Positions 17,470-24,724 of a stretch of 48,514 bases of DNA are shown piece by piece. Position 1 is the stretch's first letter, and each line of letters opens with the position of its first letter. The notes below the pieces were generated by a model. That model ran no database searches. It was not told where the DNA came from and saw only the letters and a list, made by a program, of their open reading frames with translations. A program made the translations under genes and the position numbers. Source of the DNA: an uncultured Ruminococcus sp. (GTDB lineage: Bacteria > Bacillota > Clostridia > Oscillospirales > Ruminococcaceae). The DNA is taken from assembly GCA_946413815.1 (NCBI GenBank), contig CAMKMD010000025.1:1-48514 (forward strand), in the 5' to 3' direction.

Positions 17470-18387
17470 CTACCCCATTCTGTCGAGCTTGTTCAGCACC
17501 GACCGGAAATAGTCCGGCAGCGGACTTGTGAATTCCATGTACTCCTTTGTAGAGGGATGTATGAAGCCTATCTTCCGGGCGTGGAGACACTGCCCCTCCA
17601 GCCCCTTGTAAGGTTTGCCGTATACATCATCGCCCAGCACGGGATGTCCGATATAGGCGAGATGAACACGTATCTGATGGGTGCGGCCTGTCTCAAGGCG
17701 GAGCCTTACGTGTGCATAGCCGGCGTACTGCTTCAGTACAGTGTAATGCGTGACGGCGTTGCGGGAATTCTCCTGTGTGACGCACATTTTTTTCCTGTCG
17801 GTCTTATGGCGGCCGATGGGGGCATCGACTGTGCCCTCCGGCTCTCTGAAGCTGCCGCAGGCGACTGCTTCGTATTCACGGGTGAAGCTGTGCTCCTTTA
17901 TCTGCTCCGCAAGGAAGAGATGGGAGCGGTCGTTCTTGGCGACTATCAGCAGCCCGCTGGTATTCTTGTCTATACGGTGGACTATGCCTGGGCGTATCAC
18001 TCCGTTGATGCCGGAGAGACTGTCCCCGCAGTGCCACAGGAGGGCATTGACGAGAGTGCCGGTATAGTTTCCGTGTGCGGGGTGTACCACCATGCCCTTG
18101 GGCTTGTTGACCACAAGGAGGTCGCTGTCTTCGTATACGATATCAAGGGGTATCTCCTCGGGTACAGCGTCCATGGGCTGCGGCTCGGGGAGAGTGACGG
18201 TTATCTCCTCGTTCCCTCTGAGCTTGTAGTTCTTGCTCACGGCCTTTCCGTCCGCAAGGACAGCGCCGTCAGCTATGAGGGACTGAACAGCGGAGCGTGT
18301 CAGCTCCGGTATATTGTCGGAGACGAAGCGGTCTATCCTGTCGCCTTTGCTCTCAGGCGGAACGGTGAGTAGGGCTGTATCAGTCAT
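17470..18387 (-). CDS. RluA-family RNA pseudouridine synthase
   Basis: The 305-residue enzyme has an N-terminal S4 RNA-binding domain (about 14-75) and a catalytic domain with HRIDKNTSGLL (about 134-144), in which the Asp is the catalytic nucleophile. LETGRTHQIRVHLA is the second conserved motif. Members isomerise uridine to pseudouridine in 23S rRNA; RluD and B. subtilis YlyB are the nearest familiar names. It starts inside lspA: ATGACTGA contains both the start and the lspA stop. The lspA-ylyB order is conserved in Firmicutes. Confidence 0.92.
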   Translation of the reverse strand: MTDTALLTVPPESKGDRIDRFVSDNIPELTRSAVQSLIADGAVLADGKAVSKNYKLRGNEEITVTLPEPQPMDAVPEEIPLDIVYEDSDLLVVNKPKGMVVHPAHGNYTGTLVNALLWHCGDSLSGINGVIRPGIVHRIDKNTSGLLIVAKNDRSHLFLAEQIKEHSFTREYEAVACGSFREPEGTVDAPIGRHKTDRKKMCVTQENSRNAVTHYTVLKQYAGYAHVRLRLETGRTHQIRVHLAYIGHPVLGDDVYGKPYKGLEGQCLHARKIGFIHPSTKEYMEFTSPLPDYFRSVLNKLDRMG

Positions 18388-18877
18388 CCTTCTCCGCCTT
18401 TCCTGCCGCGGCGTCCTTCTTTCCGTCGATGAAGAGCATATATATCACGATGAGGAAGACTGCAACGGTAACGCAGATATCCGCAACGTTGAATATGGCA
18501 AAGCGGAAGAGCTTTATCTCTATCATATCCACCACATAGCCGAGGCGTATGCGGTCGATGATGTTGCCGATGCCGCCGGCGATGAGGAGGGCGAGGGAGA
18601 AGCTGAGGAGCTTCGAGCGGCCTCTTGTCCTTATGAAGGCGGCTACTGCGGCGATGATGACAAGTGATGTGAAGCCGATAAGGAACCATTTCTGTCCTGC
18701 CATGCTGCCGAAGATAGCGCCTCTGTTCTCAAGGTAGGTGAGGTCGATGATCTTCGTATCGCCTATATGTATGAACTCCATGGAGCCTGCATCACGCAGT
18801 GACGTGACAGCCCAGTATTTTACGAGCTGATCGGCTCCGATAAGCAGGAGGATCATGATCAGGAGAATTATCATCAT
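18380..18877 (-). CDS. lspA: Lipoprotein signal peptidase (signal peptidase II)
   Basis: The 165-residue membrane aspartic protease removes signal peptides from prolipoproteins after lipid attachment to the Cys. It has four predicted membrane segments. ENRGAIFG and GGIGNIIDRI...VVDMI carry the conserved Asn and the two catalytic Asp residues. The start at 18877 follows AAAGGA; the longer frame to 18991 would run through the upstream hairpin. Substrates in this window would include the lipoprotein serpin and the CapA-like protein. It overlaps the pseudouridine synthase gene by 8 bp. Confidence 0.92.
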   Translation of the reverse strand: MMIILLIMILLLIGADQLVKYWAVTSLRDAGSMEFIHIGDTKIIDLTYLENRGAIFGSMAGQKWFLIGFTSLVIIAAVAAFIRTRGRSKLLSFSLALLIAGGIGNIIDRIRLGYVVDMIEIKLFRFAIFNVADICVTVAVFLIVIYMLFIDGKKDAAAGKAEKDD

Positions 18878-18911
18878 GGCATTTTCCTTTCGGGCGTAAG
18901 GGCAGTAATAA

Positions 18912-18936
18912 GCCTGCTGCCGACATGGCAGCAGGC
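18912..18936 (-). terminator. Hairpin between divIVA and lspA
   Basis: GCCTGCTGCC-GACAT-GGCAGCAGGC is a perfect 10-bp stem. On the minus strand it is followed by TTATTA, a weak U tract, so it may be a partial terminator or an mRNA processing structure inside the gene block. Confidence 0.6.
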
Positions 18937-18950
18937 GGATAGACGTATGA

Positions 18951-19694
18951 TCACTCAGCAGATTCCTCAGCTGCAAAGGCTGCAACTGCATCTGCGGGAG
19001 TCTCGGTGAATGACTTTATGGAAGCATTTGCTGCTGCAAGGAAATCTGCGGCAGTTCTTCCTTCCTCGGCGGGAGCTTCCTCAGCGGGAGCCTCTGTGTT
19101 CTCAACGGGCTCAGCCGGTACTGCTGTCTGACCGATCTCAGCGGGAGCAGCTTCCTGAACAGGGGCCTCGGCGGGAGCCTGTACAGCCTCCTCAGCGGGC
19201 TCCTCATCCTCCGGAATATCCTCGGGCATAGAGGAGATGAGCTCTAAGTGCTCCTTGTACATATCGAACAGCTGACGCTTGAAATCGGAGACCTGCTGAT
19301 GAGCGATGCGGAGGTTCTCCTTCTCGCGGAGTATCTCCTCCTTGTTCTGTTCCATAAGAACGGCGTGCTGACGTACAGCCTCGTCCTCGAGAGCGTCTGC
19401 CTTTGCCTGAGCCTCAGCTATGATCTGCTCAGCCTTTTCCTTTGCCTCGTCAAGGACCTGATGTCCCTGCTTCTGAGCCATGAGGAGAGCGTCCTTCAGG
19501 GCGTCCTCGTCACGCATATATTCTCTGACCTTGTCAGCGAGTATCTGTATCTTGTTATTGGCCTCAGCTCTTTCTCTTTCCATCTCGTCGAGCTCAGCCT
19601 CGAGCTGGGAGAAAAACTCATCGATCTCCTCCTGCTTGTAGCCGAAAGCAGCCTTTTCAAACTTTTTATTTCTAACGTCCTTTGAAGTAATCAT
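18951..19694 (-). CDS. divIVA: DivIVA-family pole and septum protein
   Basis: The 247-residue protein begins with the DivIVA membrane-curvature motif (KKFEKAAFGYKQEEIDEFF, about 10-28), continues as a long coiled coil (about 28-155), and ends in a low-complexity Ala/Pro/Glu tail (about 160-247). DivIVA proteins bind negatively curved membrane at septa and poles and recruit division or cell-wall factors. The start at 19694 follows AGAGGTG by 8 nt. It lies next to ylmH and sepF, the usual neighbours in Firmicutes. The acidic tail is not conserved in the family and its partner is unknown. Confidence 0.92.
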   Translation of the reverse strand: MITSKDVRNKKFEKAAFGYKQEEIDEFFSQLEAELDEMERERAEANNKIQILADKVREYMRDEDALKDALLMAQKQGHQVLDEAKEKAEQIIAEAQAKADALEDEAVRQHAVLMEQNKEEILREKENLRIAHQQVSDFKRQLFDMYKEHLELISSMPEDIPEDEEPAEEAVQAPAEAPVQEAAPAEIGQTAVPAEPVENTEAPAEEAPAEEGRTAADFLAAANASIKSFTETPADAVAAFAAEESAE

Positions 19695-19707
19695 ATCTAT
19701 TTCACCT

Positions 19708-20475
19708 CTATATAAATTTTCTCAGCTGTATATGCAGGCGTCCGCTCCGGGTAGTGCCGGAGGAGCCTGTGAATATGAATCTTCCGCTGCCCCGCACGGA
19801 GAGGATATCCCCCTCGTGAAGCTCCTGTGAGACCGAGGTAACGGTGAAGTGGTTGACATCCACCTTTTCCGAGCGGATAAGCCTTGCGGCGTTCTCACGG
19901 CTTACGTTTGCAGCGAGTGCAACGATACAGTCAAGACGCAGGGACGCAGCTGTCCCTCCTATCTCCTGGAAAGCCTGTTCGGTATCAAGCTCAAAGGGCT
20001 TTTCATCGCTTACCTTTACTCCGACTCTGCCTATCTTGCTGACAGAGACGAGGATATCTCCTGCGGCGACATCCGTGACAAAAGCCTGCGCAACGCCATT
20101 GTCAACGACGATATCTCCTATTACCTCACGCTTGAGTCTCAGTCCCATGAAGGAGCCGAGAAAATCGCGGTGAGTGAGGGTATCCTCCTTGCGGAAGGTA
20201 AAGGTGAGACACTTCATAGGGAAGCTCTCCATGTACTGATCCGAGCAGTAATCCGGGTATATGACGAGCATCTTCCTGCGGGCATCCTCAAATCCGCCCC
20301 ACAGGGCATAGAGAAGCTCACCGGTATTGCGTCTGCACCACATCTCCGCCTCGACGCACTGTCTCTCGTCGAGGAAGTGGGAGTAGACGCAGAAGCCCGA
20401 GCGTTCGCACTGCCTGACCATATCCTCAAGCCTTGCAATAAAGAGCCTGTCGGTCTGACCGTGAGTATTCTGCAT
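19708..20475 (-). CDS. ylmH: YlmH-type S4-domain RNA-binding protein
   Basis: The 255-residue protein matches YlmH: an N-terminal domain (about 1-170) with GFCVYSHFLDERQ, and a C-terminal S4 domain (about 180-240) containing LRLDCIVALA and NAARLIRSEKVDVN. YlmH homologues bind ribosomal RNA or stalled ribosome complexes; in B. subtilis a role in rescuing stalled large subunits has been described. It lies between sepF and divIVA, as in many Firmicutes. There is no clear ribosome site 7 bp after sepF, so translation is probably coupled. Confidence 0.9.
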   Translation of the reverse strand: MQNTHGQTDRLFIARLEDMVRQCERSGFCVYSHFLDERQCVEAEMWCRRNTGELLYALWGGFEDARRKMLVIYPDYCSDQYMESFPMKCLTFTFRKEDTLTHRDFLGSFMGLRLKREVIGDIVVDNGVAQAFVTDVAAGDILVSVSKIGRVGVKVSDEKPFELDTEQAFQEIGGTAASLRLDCIVALAANVSRENAARLIRSEKVDVNHFTVTSVSQELHEGDILSVRGSGRFIFTGSSGTTRSGRLHIQLRKFI

Positions 20476-20482
20476 TATCGGA

Positions 20483-21010
20483 TCAGATGAATACGCCGTT
20501 GTTCTCGAGCTCGCCTACGAGATCTTCGCCGATGAAGTCAACGTTGTAGGGAGTGATGATGTATGTGAGATTGGCAACGGGCTTGAGACTTCCGCCGTTA
20601 GCGTAAGCAACGCCTACGAGAAAATCTATGATCCTTCTCTTGTTTTCGGGTGAAGCAGTTTCAAGGTTGAGGACAACCGTCTTCTTTGCGATGAGGTGAT
20701 CGGCGATCTGCTTTGCGTCGGTAAATGCTGAGGGCTTCACAAGAACTACCTGAAGCTGTGCTGTTGTCTGGATATTCACTACCTTATTACCTCTTTTCTC
20801 GCCTGTAGCAGGGCGTTCTGAGTATTCCGGTGCGGCTGCGGGCGTAGCCGGTGCAGCGGGTGCCGGAGCAGTTGCTGACGGAGCCGGAGCGGAGTATGCG
20901 GGATGCTCGTCCCTTACGATACGCTCGGTTCTTGCAGCGGGCTCGGGGATGCTGAGATCCTCGTCTTCGTTAGAAAAAAAGAACTCCTTGAACTTATCGA
21001 AAATTTCCAT
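20483..21010 (-). CDS. sepF: SepF cell-division protein
   Basis: The 175-residue protein has the N-terminal amphipathic membrane-binding helix (MEIFDKFKEFFF), a Pro/Ala-rich linker (about 25-85) and the SepF core (about 88-175) with VVLVKPSAFTDAKQIADHL and LIAKKTVVLNLE. SepF anchors and shapes the FtsZ ring. The start at 21010 is preferred over 21034 because GGAG lies 9 nt before it and it puts the membrane helix at the N-terminus. It is adjacent to yggS and ylmH, the standard order. Confidence 0.93.
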   Translation of the reverse strand: MEIFDKFKEFFFSNEDEDLSIPEPAARTERIVRDEHPAYSAPAPSATAPAPAAPATPAAAPEYSERPATGEKRGNKVVNIQTTAQLQVVLVKPSAFTDAKQIADHLIAKKTVVLNLETASPENKRRIIDFLVGVAYANGGSLKPVANLTYIITPYNVDFIGEDLVGELENNGVFI

Positions 21011-21102
21011 GGTATGATTCTCCATTCTCCGCATGAAAATATATCAGCCGGAGAGCCATGCGGAAACTCTTGCGGTATATTTATCACAGTTGTATCAGCC
21101 TG

Positions 21103-21795
21103 TCAGGTATAGATCCTTGCGCCGAAAAGGCCGGAGCCGATGCGGACAAGGGTCGAGCCGTGACGTACGGCCTGTACGTAATCATGGGTCATGCCCATAG
21201 AGAGGGTATCCATGCTGTACTTGTCCTTCAGGCTTTCATACAGCTCAGCCATCCTTCCGAGGAAGATATCGCTGTCTGTCGGAGGGGGAATGGTCATAAG
21301 CCCCCGTATATTGATATGCCCGAGAGCTGAGAGCTCACCGAGCATGTCTTCGAGCTTATCCGGTGAGATGCCGTCTTTGGATTCCTCTCCGCCGATGTTC
21401 ACCTCACAGAGTATATCCATGATCTTTCCGTTTGCGGCAGCGAGACGGTCGATCTCCTGACCGAGCTTCAGGCTGTCCACTGACTGGATCATATCCATAT
21501 CATTAATGATGTATTTTACCTTGTTTGTCTGCAGATGGCCTATGAAGTGCACCCTTGCCTCAGGGAGGTAGATGTCCTTCTTTGACTGGAACTCCTGAAC
21601 CCGGTTCTCACCGAGGAGATCGAGCCCCATATCGAACACCCAGTTCACCACCTCCGGCGGGACTGTCTTTGTGACTGCCATTATCTCAGGCACATCACCG
21701 CTCTTGCGGTACTTGTCGCAGGTCTCTGCTATGTTCTCCCTTATCTCTTTAAGCCTGTCCTGCACAGCCTCACGGCTGAAGCTCCTTTCCTGCAT
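21103..21795 (-). CDS. yggS: YggS-family pyridoxal-phosphate homeostasis protein
   Basis: The ~230-residue single-domain PLP-binding TIM-barrel protein keeps pyridoxal-phosphate levels balanced and has no known enzymatic reaction. MAVTKTVP contains the PLP-binding Lys, and LLGENRVQEFQSK, HFIGHLQTNK and SMGMTHDY...VRIGSGLFG are family hallmarks. The start is uncertain: ATG at 21795 gives a 26-bp overlap with the upstream gene, and a GTG at 21765 is an alternative; neither has a well-placed ribosome site. It precedes sepF, as in B. subtilis ylmE-sepF. Confidence 0.92.
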   Translation of the reverse strand: MQERSFSREAVQDRLKEIRENIAETCDKYRKSGDVPEIMAVTKTVPPEVVNWVFDMGLDLLGENRVQEFQSKKDIYLPEARVHFIGHLQTNKVKYIINDMDMIQSVDSLKLGQEIDRLAAANGKIMDILCEVNIGGEESKDGISPDKLEDMLGELSALGHINIRGLMTIPPPTDSDIFLGRMAELYESLKDKYSMDTLSMGMTHDYVQAVRHGSTLVRIGSGLFGARIYT

Positions 21796-23083
21796 AATCA
21801 GGATCAACACCTTCCATTAGTATATCGTCATAGAGGGCAAGATAATCAGTACTGTCCTCGTGCACCTTCGAGAGCACATAATCCGTGCCTTCGTATATTA
21901 CATCGAGGAGCTTGAACTCTATCTTGTCGCCCTTCAGCGTATAGACGCCCTTTCGGTTGGCCGTTTCAGGGACCTTCTCTCCGGTCTCCGGATCCGTGAC
22001 GCTGATGGTCTTGTCCGCAAAGCGTATAGCGTCTCTGGGGACTCTCAGGCCTCGGTAGTTGTCCTTGATGAGCTCAGCGCTCTCAGCACGGTGCTGGACG
22101 AGATCCGAATTGAACTCGCTGCACTCTATGATGAATACGCTTTCCGAAGGATCGCCGCTGTCACGTATATCTGTAATCACGGCGTTGTATGTATCAGCGG
22201 AGGATTCAAACCGGAGCATAACCGGCTCGCCGACTGTGAAATCGTGGCGGGAGTTGTCAAGAACACCTGCAACGTGCCAGCTGTAGCCGTTTATCATTTT
22301 TCCGACGATAGTGTCGTCCTGAAGCTTCCTGTCCTCGACATCGTGTATCTGCTGCGCGGTTATCGTACTCAGTGCGGCGGGATTGAGGGCCTCCTCATAG
22401 CCGTCGCTGTAGCTGACGAAATATGCCGGGCGGTCTGCGACGATGACAGAGGAGGGCTGGACGGAATTGCTCTGGATCTCCAGCAGCTTGGCCTTGATAT
22501 CGGCTATCTGCTGCTTGAAGCCGTCTGTCTCGTTGGTTATGATCTGATATGTTGACATCAGCACGAGAAGATCATCCATCTCATCCGAAATGGCAGCATA
22601 GTCATGCTTGTCCCTGTCATAGAGCAGCCTGCGGTAGCTTTCGTTTATGCTTGCCGATATGCCCGATGTCTGAGCTGACTCACGGGTGCCGGGGTTCTCT
22701 ATCTTGTTCAGTATACTGAGCCTGTGGCGGAGCCTTTTCCTCTCGCTGTTCAGGGAGATCTGCTCGTCCGAGGGGTAGGCCATGGCGATGACTGTACCGT
22801 TTCCGAGCTTTCCTCCGTCGGGGATGTTGTAGCTCAGTACGCCTTCACCGTTGTATGTCTTTACCTCCTCGTCACGGATGAATACTGCCTTGAATTCCTT
22901 GTAGGCAACAGCGTCATCCATAAGAGCGACGGTAGTCTCACGGACCTTGTTGCGCATATTTGAGAATACGCTGACAAACACGGCTATGGAGAGAAATATC
23001 GCAAGGTTCCTCAGGAGCTTTACGAACGGACTTGCGTCGGATCTGTTTTTCTTTGCAGCGGCATCATTATTTGATTTCCGCAT
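21770..23083 (-). CDS. HlyD-like membrane-fusion family protein
   Basis: The 437-residue protein has a basic cytoplasmic N-terminus, one membrane segment (about 22-42), and a large extracytoplasmic part with a lipoyl-like beta domain (about 60-105), a coiled-coil region (about 110-205) and beta domains to the end. This is the layout of HlyD-type adaptor proteins, but no transporter gene is adjacent. Homologues sit beside sepF and yggS in related Clostridia, so a cell-envelope or division role is possible. The gene overlaps yggS by 26 bp. Confidence 0.75.
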   Translation of the reverse strand: MRKSNNDAAAKKNRSDASPFVKLLRNLAIFLSIAVFVSVFSNMRNKVRETTVALMDDAVAYKEFKAVFIRDEEVKTYNGEGVLSYNIPDGGKLGNGTVIAMAYPSDEQISLNSERKRLRHRLSILNKIENPGTRESAQTSGISASINESYRRLLYDRDKHDYAAISDEMDDLLVLMSTYQIITNETDGFKQQIADIKAKLLEIQSNSVQPSSVIVADRPAYFVSYSDGYEEALNPAALSTITAQQIHDVEDRKLQDDTIVGKMINGYSWHVAGVLDNSRHDFTVGEPVMLRFESSADTYNAVITDIRDSGDPSESVFIIECSEFNSDLVQHRAESAELIKDNYRGLRVPRDAIRFADKTISVTDPETGEKVPETANRKGVYTLKGDKIEFKLLDVIYEGTDYVLSKVHEDSTDYLALYDDILMEGVDPDYAGKELQP

Positions 23084-23095
23084 TTTCTTTCAGAC

Positions 23096-23335
23096 TTACT
23101 CGCTTTTTTCAGCGGCGTCGAGAATGGACACGGGACGTGCCGGGATTATTGTGGATATAGCGTGCTTATATACAAGCTGCTGCTTTCCGTCGCAGTCAAA
23201 GATGGCAACGTAGCTGTCGAAGCCCTTTACCATGCCCTTGAACTGAAAACCGTTTGTGAGGATAATAGTGACAAGGATCTTTTCCTTGCGGCACTGATTA
23301 AGGAAAACGTCCTGCAGGTTGATTGCTTTGTTCAT
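23096..23335 (-). CDS. hfq: RNA chaperone Hfq
   Basis: The 79-residue protein contains the Sm1 motif ([20 protein letters not shown], about 22-41) and the Sm2 motif ([12 protein letters not shown], about 53-64) of Hfq. It forms a hexameric ring that binds A/U-rich RNA and pairs small RNAs with mRNAs. The start at 23335 follows GGAG by 7 nt; the longer frame to 23437 is leader sequence. It lies directly behind miaA, the conserved miaA-hfq order. A likely own promoter sits at the end of miaA. Confidence 0.95.
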   Translation of the reverse strand: MNKAINLQDVFLNQCRKEKILVTIILTNGFQFKGMVKGFDSYVAIFDCDGKQQLVYKHAISTIIPARPVSILDAAEKSE

Positions 23336-23442
23336 ACACATTCTCCGTTTCGTATATAGTTGTATGTTATCCATATAACGCAGGGATGATGACCGCTGAT
23401 TTTCAGCGCCTTCCGTCAGGTGCGTAGGATTACACACAATAC

Positions 23443-23471
23443 ATTATATCATACATTTTTGTAAATTTCCA
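23443..23471 (-). promoter_or_regulatory. Likely internal promoter for hfq
   Basis: On the minus strand TGGAAA and TATAAT (23443-23448) are 17 bp apart, with an extended -10 TGA. It overlaps the 3' end of miaA and would give a leader of about 100 nt before hfq. Confidence 0.5.
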
Positions 23472-24405
23472 TAGCCTTCATAGCATTTTTTAAAATTTCA
23501 TTCTTTTGACTAAAATTATCGAATATTATCCAGTGTATATATTCATTCCGTCTGAACCATGTGAGCTGCCTTTTGGCGTATCTTCGGGATTCCTGACGTA
23601 TTTTGTCAAGACATTCCTCAAGGCCGGAAAGCCCCTCGAAGTAGGGGTAGAGCTCCTTGATGCCTATGGCATTTGCGGCGGTGCGGAAGCTTTTGTCGCT
23701 GCTGTCGCTGAGCCATATCTCCCTTGCCTCCTCCACAAGTCCGCGGCTGACCATATCATCCACACGGCGGTCTATGCGCTCATAGAGAACGCTCCGGTCG
23801 GAAGTGTTCAGCCCGAGGACAAGGCTGTCCCACTGCGGCGGTATGCGGCGGCTCTTCGCCTTCAGTTCACTGAAAAGCCTGCCGGAGGTATGTATCACCT
23901 CAAGGGCACGGACTACCCTGACCACATTGTTCATGTGTATGGACTCAGCGGCTGCCGGGTCGGCCTTTACGAGCATGGCGTACAGCACGTCATTGCCCTC
24001 CCGCTCTGCAAGTTCAGTCAGCTCGCGGCGGTATTCCGGGTCCGTCCTGACCTCGGAGAAGGTGACATTACCGAGGAGGGAATCGATGTAGAGCCCTGTG
24101 CCGCCGACGACTATCGGCAGCTTTCCACGGCTGAGTATGTCGTTTATGCACTCTCCGGCGAGCTTCACGTAGTCTGCGGCGGAGAAGACGGTATCACGGT
24201 CAAGGATGTCGATGAGATGATGGGGGATGCCCTGCATCTCCTCCTTTGTGGGCTTTGCGGAGGCTATATCCATACCCTTGTATATCTGCATGGAATCGGC
24301 GGATACTACCTCACCGTCAAACCTCTTTGCAAGCTCTGCGCCGAGCCAGGTCTTGCCGGAGGCTGTGGGGCCGGCTACTGCCAGTACGAAGGGCTTGTCA
24401 CTCAT
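23449..24405 (-). CDS. miaA: tRNA dimethylallyltransferase
   Basis: The 318-residue enzyme transfers a dimethylallyl group to A37 of tRNAs reading codons that start with U. GPTASGKT (about 12-19) is the P-loop, DSMQIYKGMDIASAKP (about 37-52) the conserved tRNA/DMAPP motif, and VGGTGLYIDSLL a further hallmark. The start at 24405 follows GAGGAG, and ATGAGTGA overlaps the stop of the upstream small gene. hfq follows. Confidence 0.95.
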   Translation of the reverse strand: MSDKPFVLAVAGPTASGKTWLGAELAKRFDGEVVSADSMQIYKGMDIASAKPTKEEMQGIPHHLIDILDRDTVFSAADYVKLAGECINDILSRGKLPIVVGGTGLYIDSLLGNVTFSEVRTDPEYRRELTELAEREGNDVLYAMLVKADPAAAESIHMNNVVRVVRALEVIHTSGRLFSELKAKSRRIPPQWDSLVLGLNTSDRSVLYERIDRRVDDMVSRGLVEEAREIWLSDSSDKSFRTAANAIGIKELYPYFEGLSGLEECLDKIRQESRRYAKRQLTWFRRNEYIHWIIFDNFSQKNEILKNAMKAMEIYKNV

Positions 24406-24703
24406 CGTTCTTCTCCTCTTCGTCATCTTCCTCTTCCTCGGTTTCGAACTCTTCAGAGGTTATCTGATCATCGGGGCGGAAGAAGCGGTCATAGGCGGCT
24501 GTAAGTGTGGTCGCAAAGACCGAGGCTGCGAGCACACCGGGGACGAAAGCAAGGGCAAATGCCATCACCGCACGGACTTTGCGGTTTTTGCTCTTAACGA
24601 TATGGGGTTTTTTTATGAAAAGATACATCACCAGCAGGAAGGATACCGCAAAGCAGGCAGCTGTTATTTTCAGCTTCGGGCTTATATGGATACAGGGCTG
24701 CAT
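24398..24703 (-). CDS. Small two-span membrane protein with acidic tail, unknown function
   Basis: The 101-residue protein has two hydrophobic segments (about 12-30 and 44-66) joined by a basic loop (KKPHIVKSKNRK) and a C-terminal tail of almost only Glu and Asp (about 82-101). A ribosome site (AAAGGAG) precedes the start. It is wedged between mutL (21 bp) and miaA (8-bp overlap), so it is clearly translated within this operon. I do not recognise the family. Confidence 0.75.
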   Translation of the reverse strand: MQPCIHISPKLKITAACFAVSFLLVMYLFIKKPHIVKSKNRKVRAVMAFALAFVPGVLAASVFATTLTAAYDRFFRPDDQITSEEFETEEEEDDEEEKNDE

Positions 24704-24724
24704 GGTTATCTCTCCTTTCTGCGC

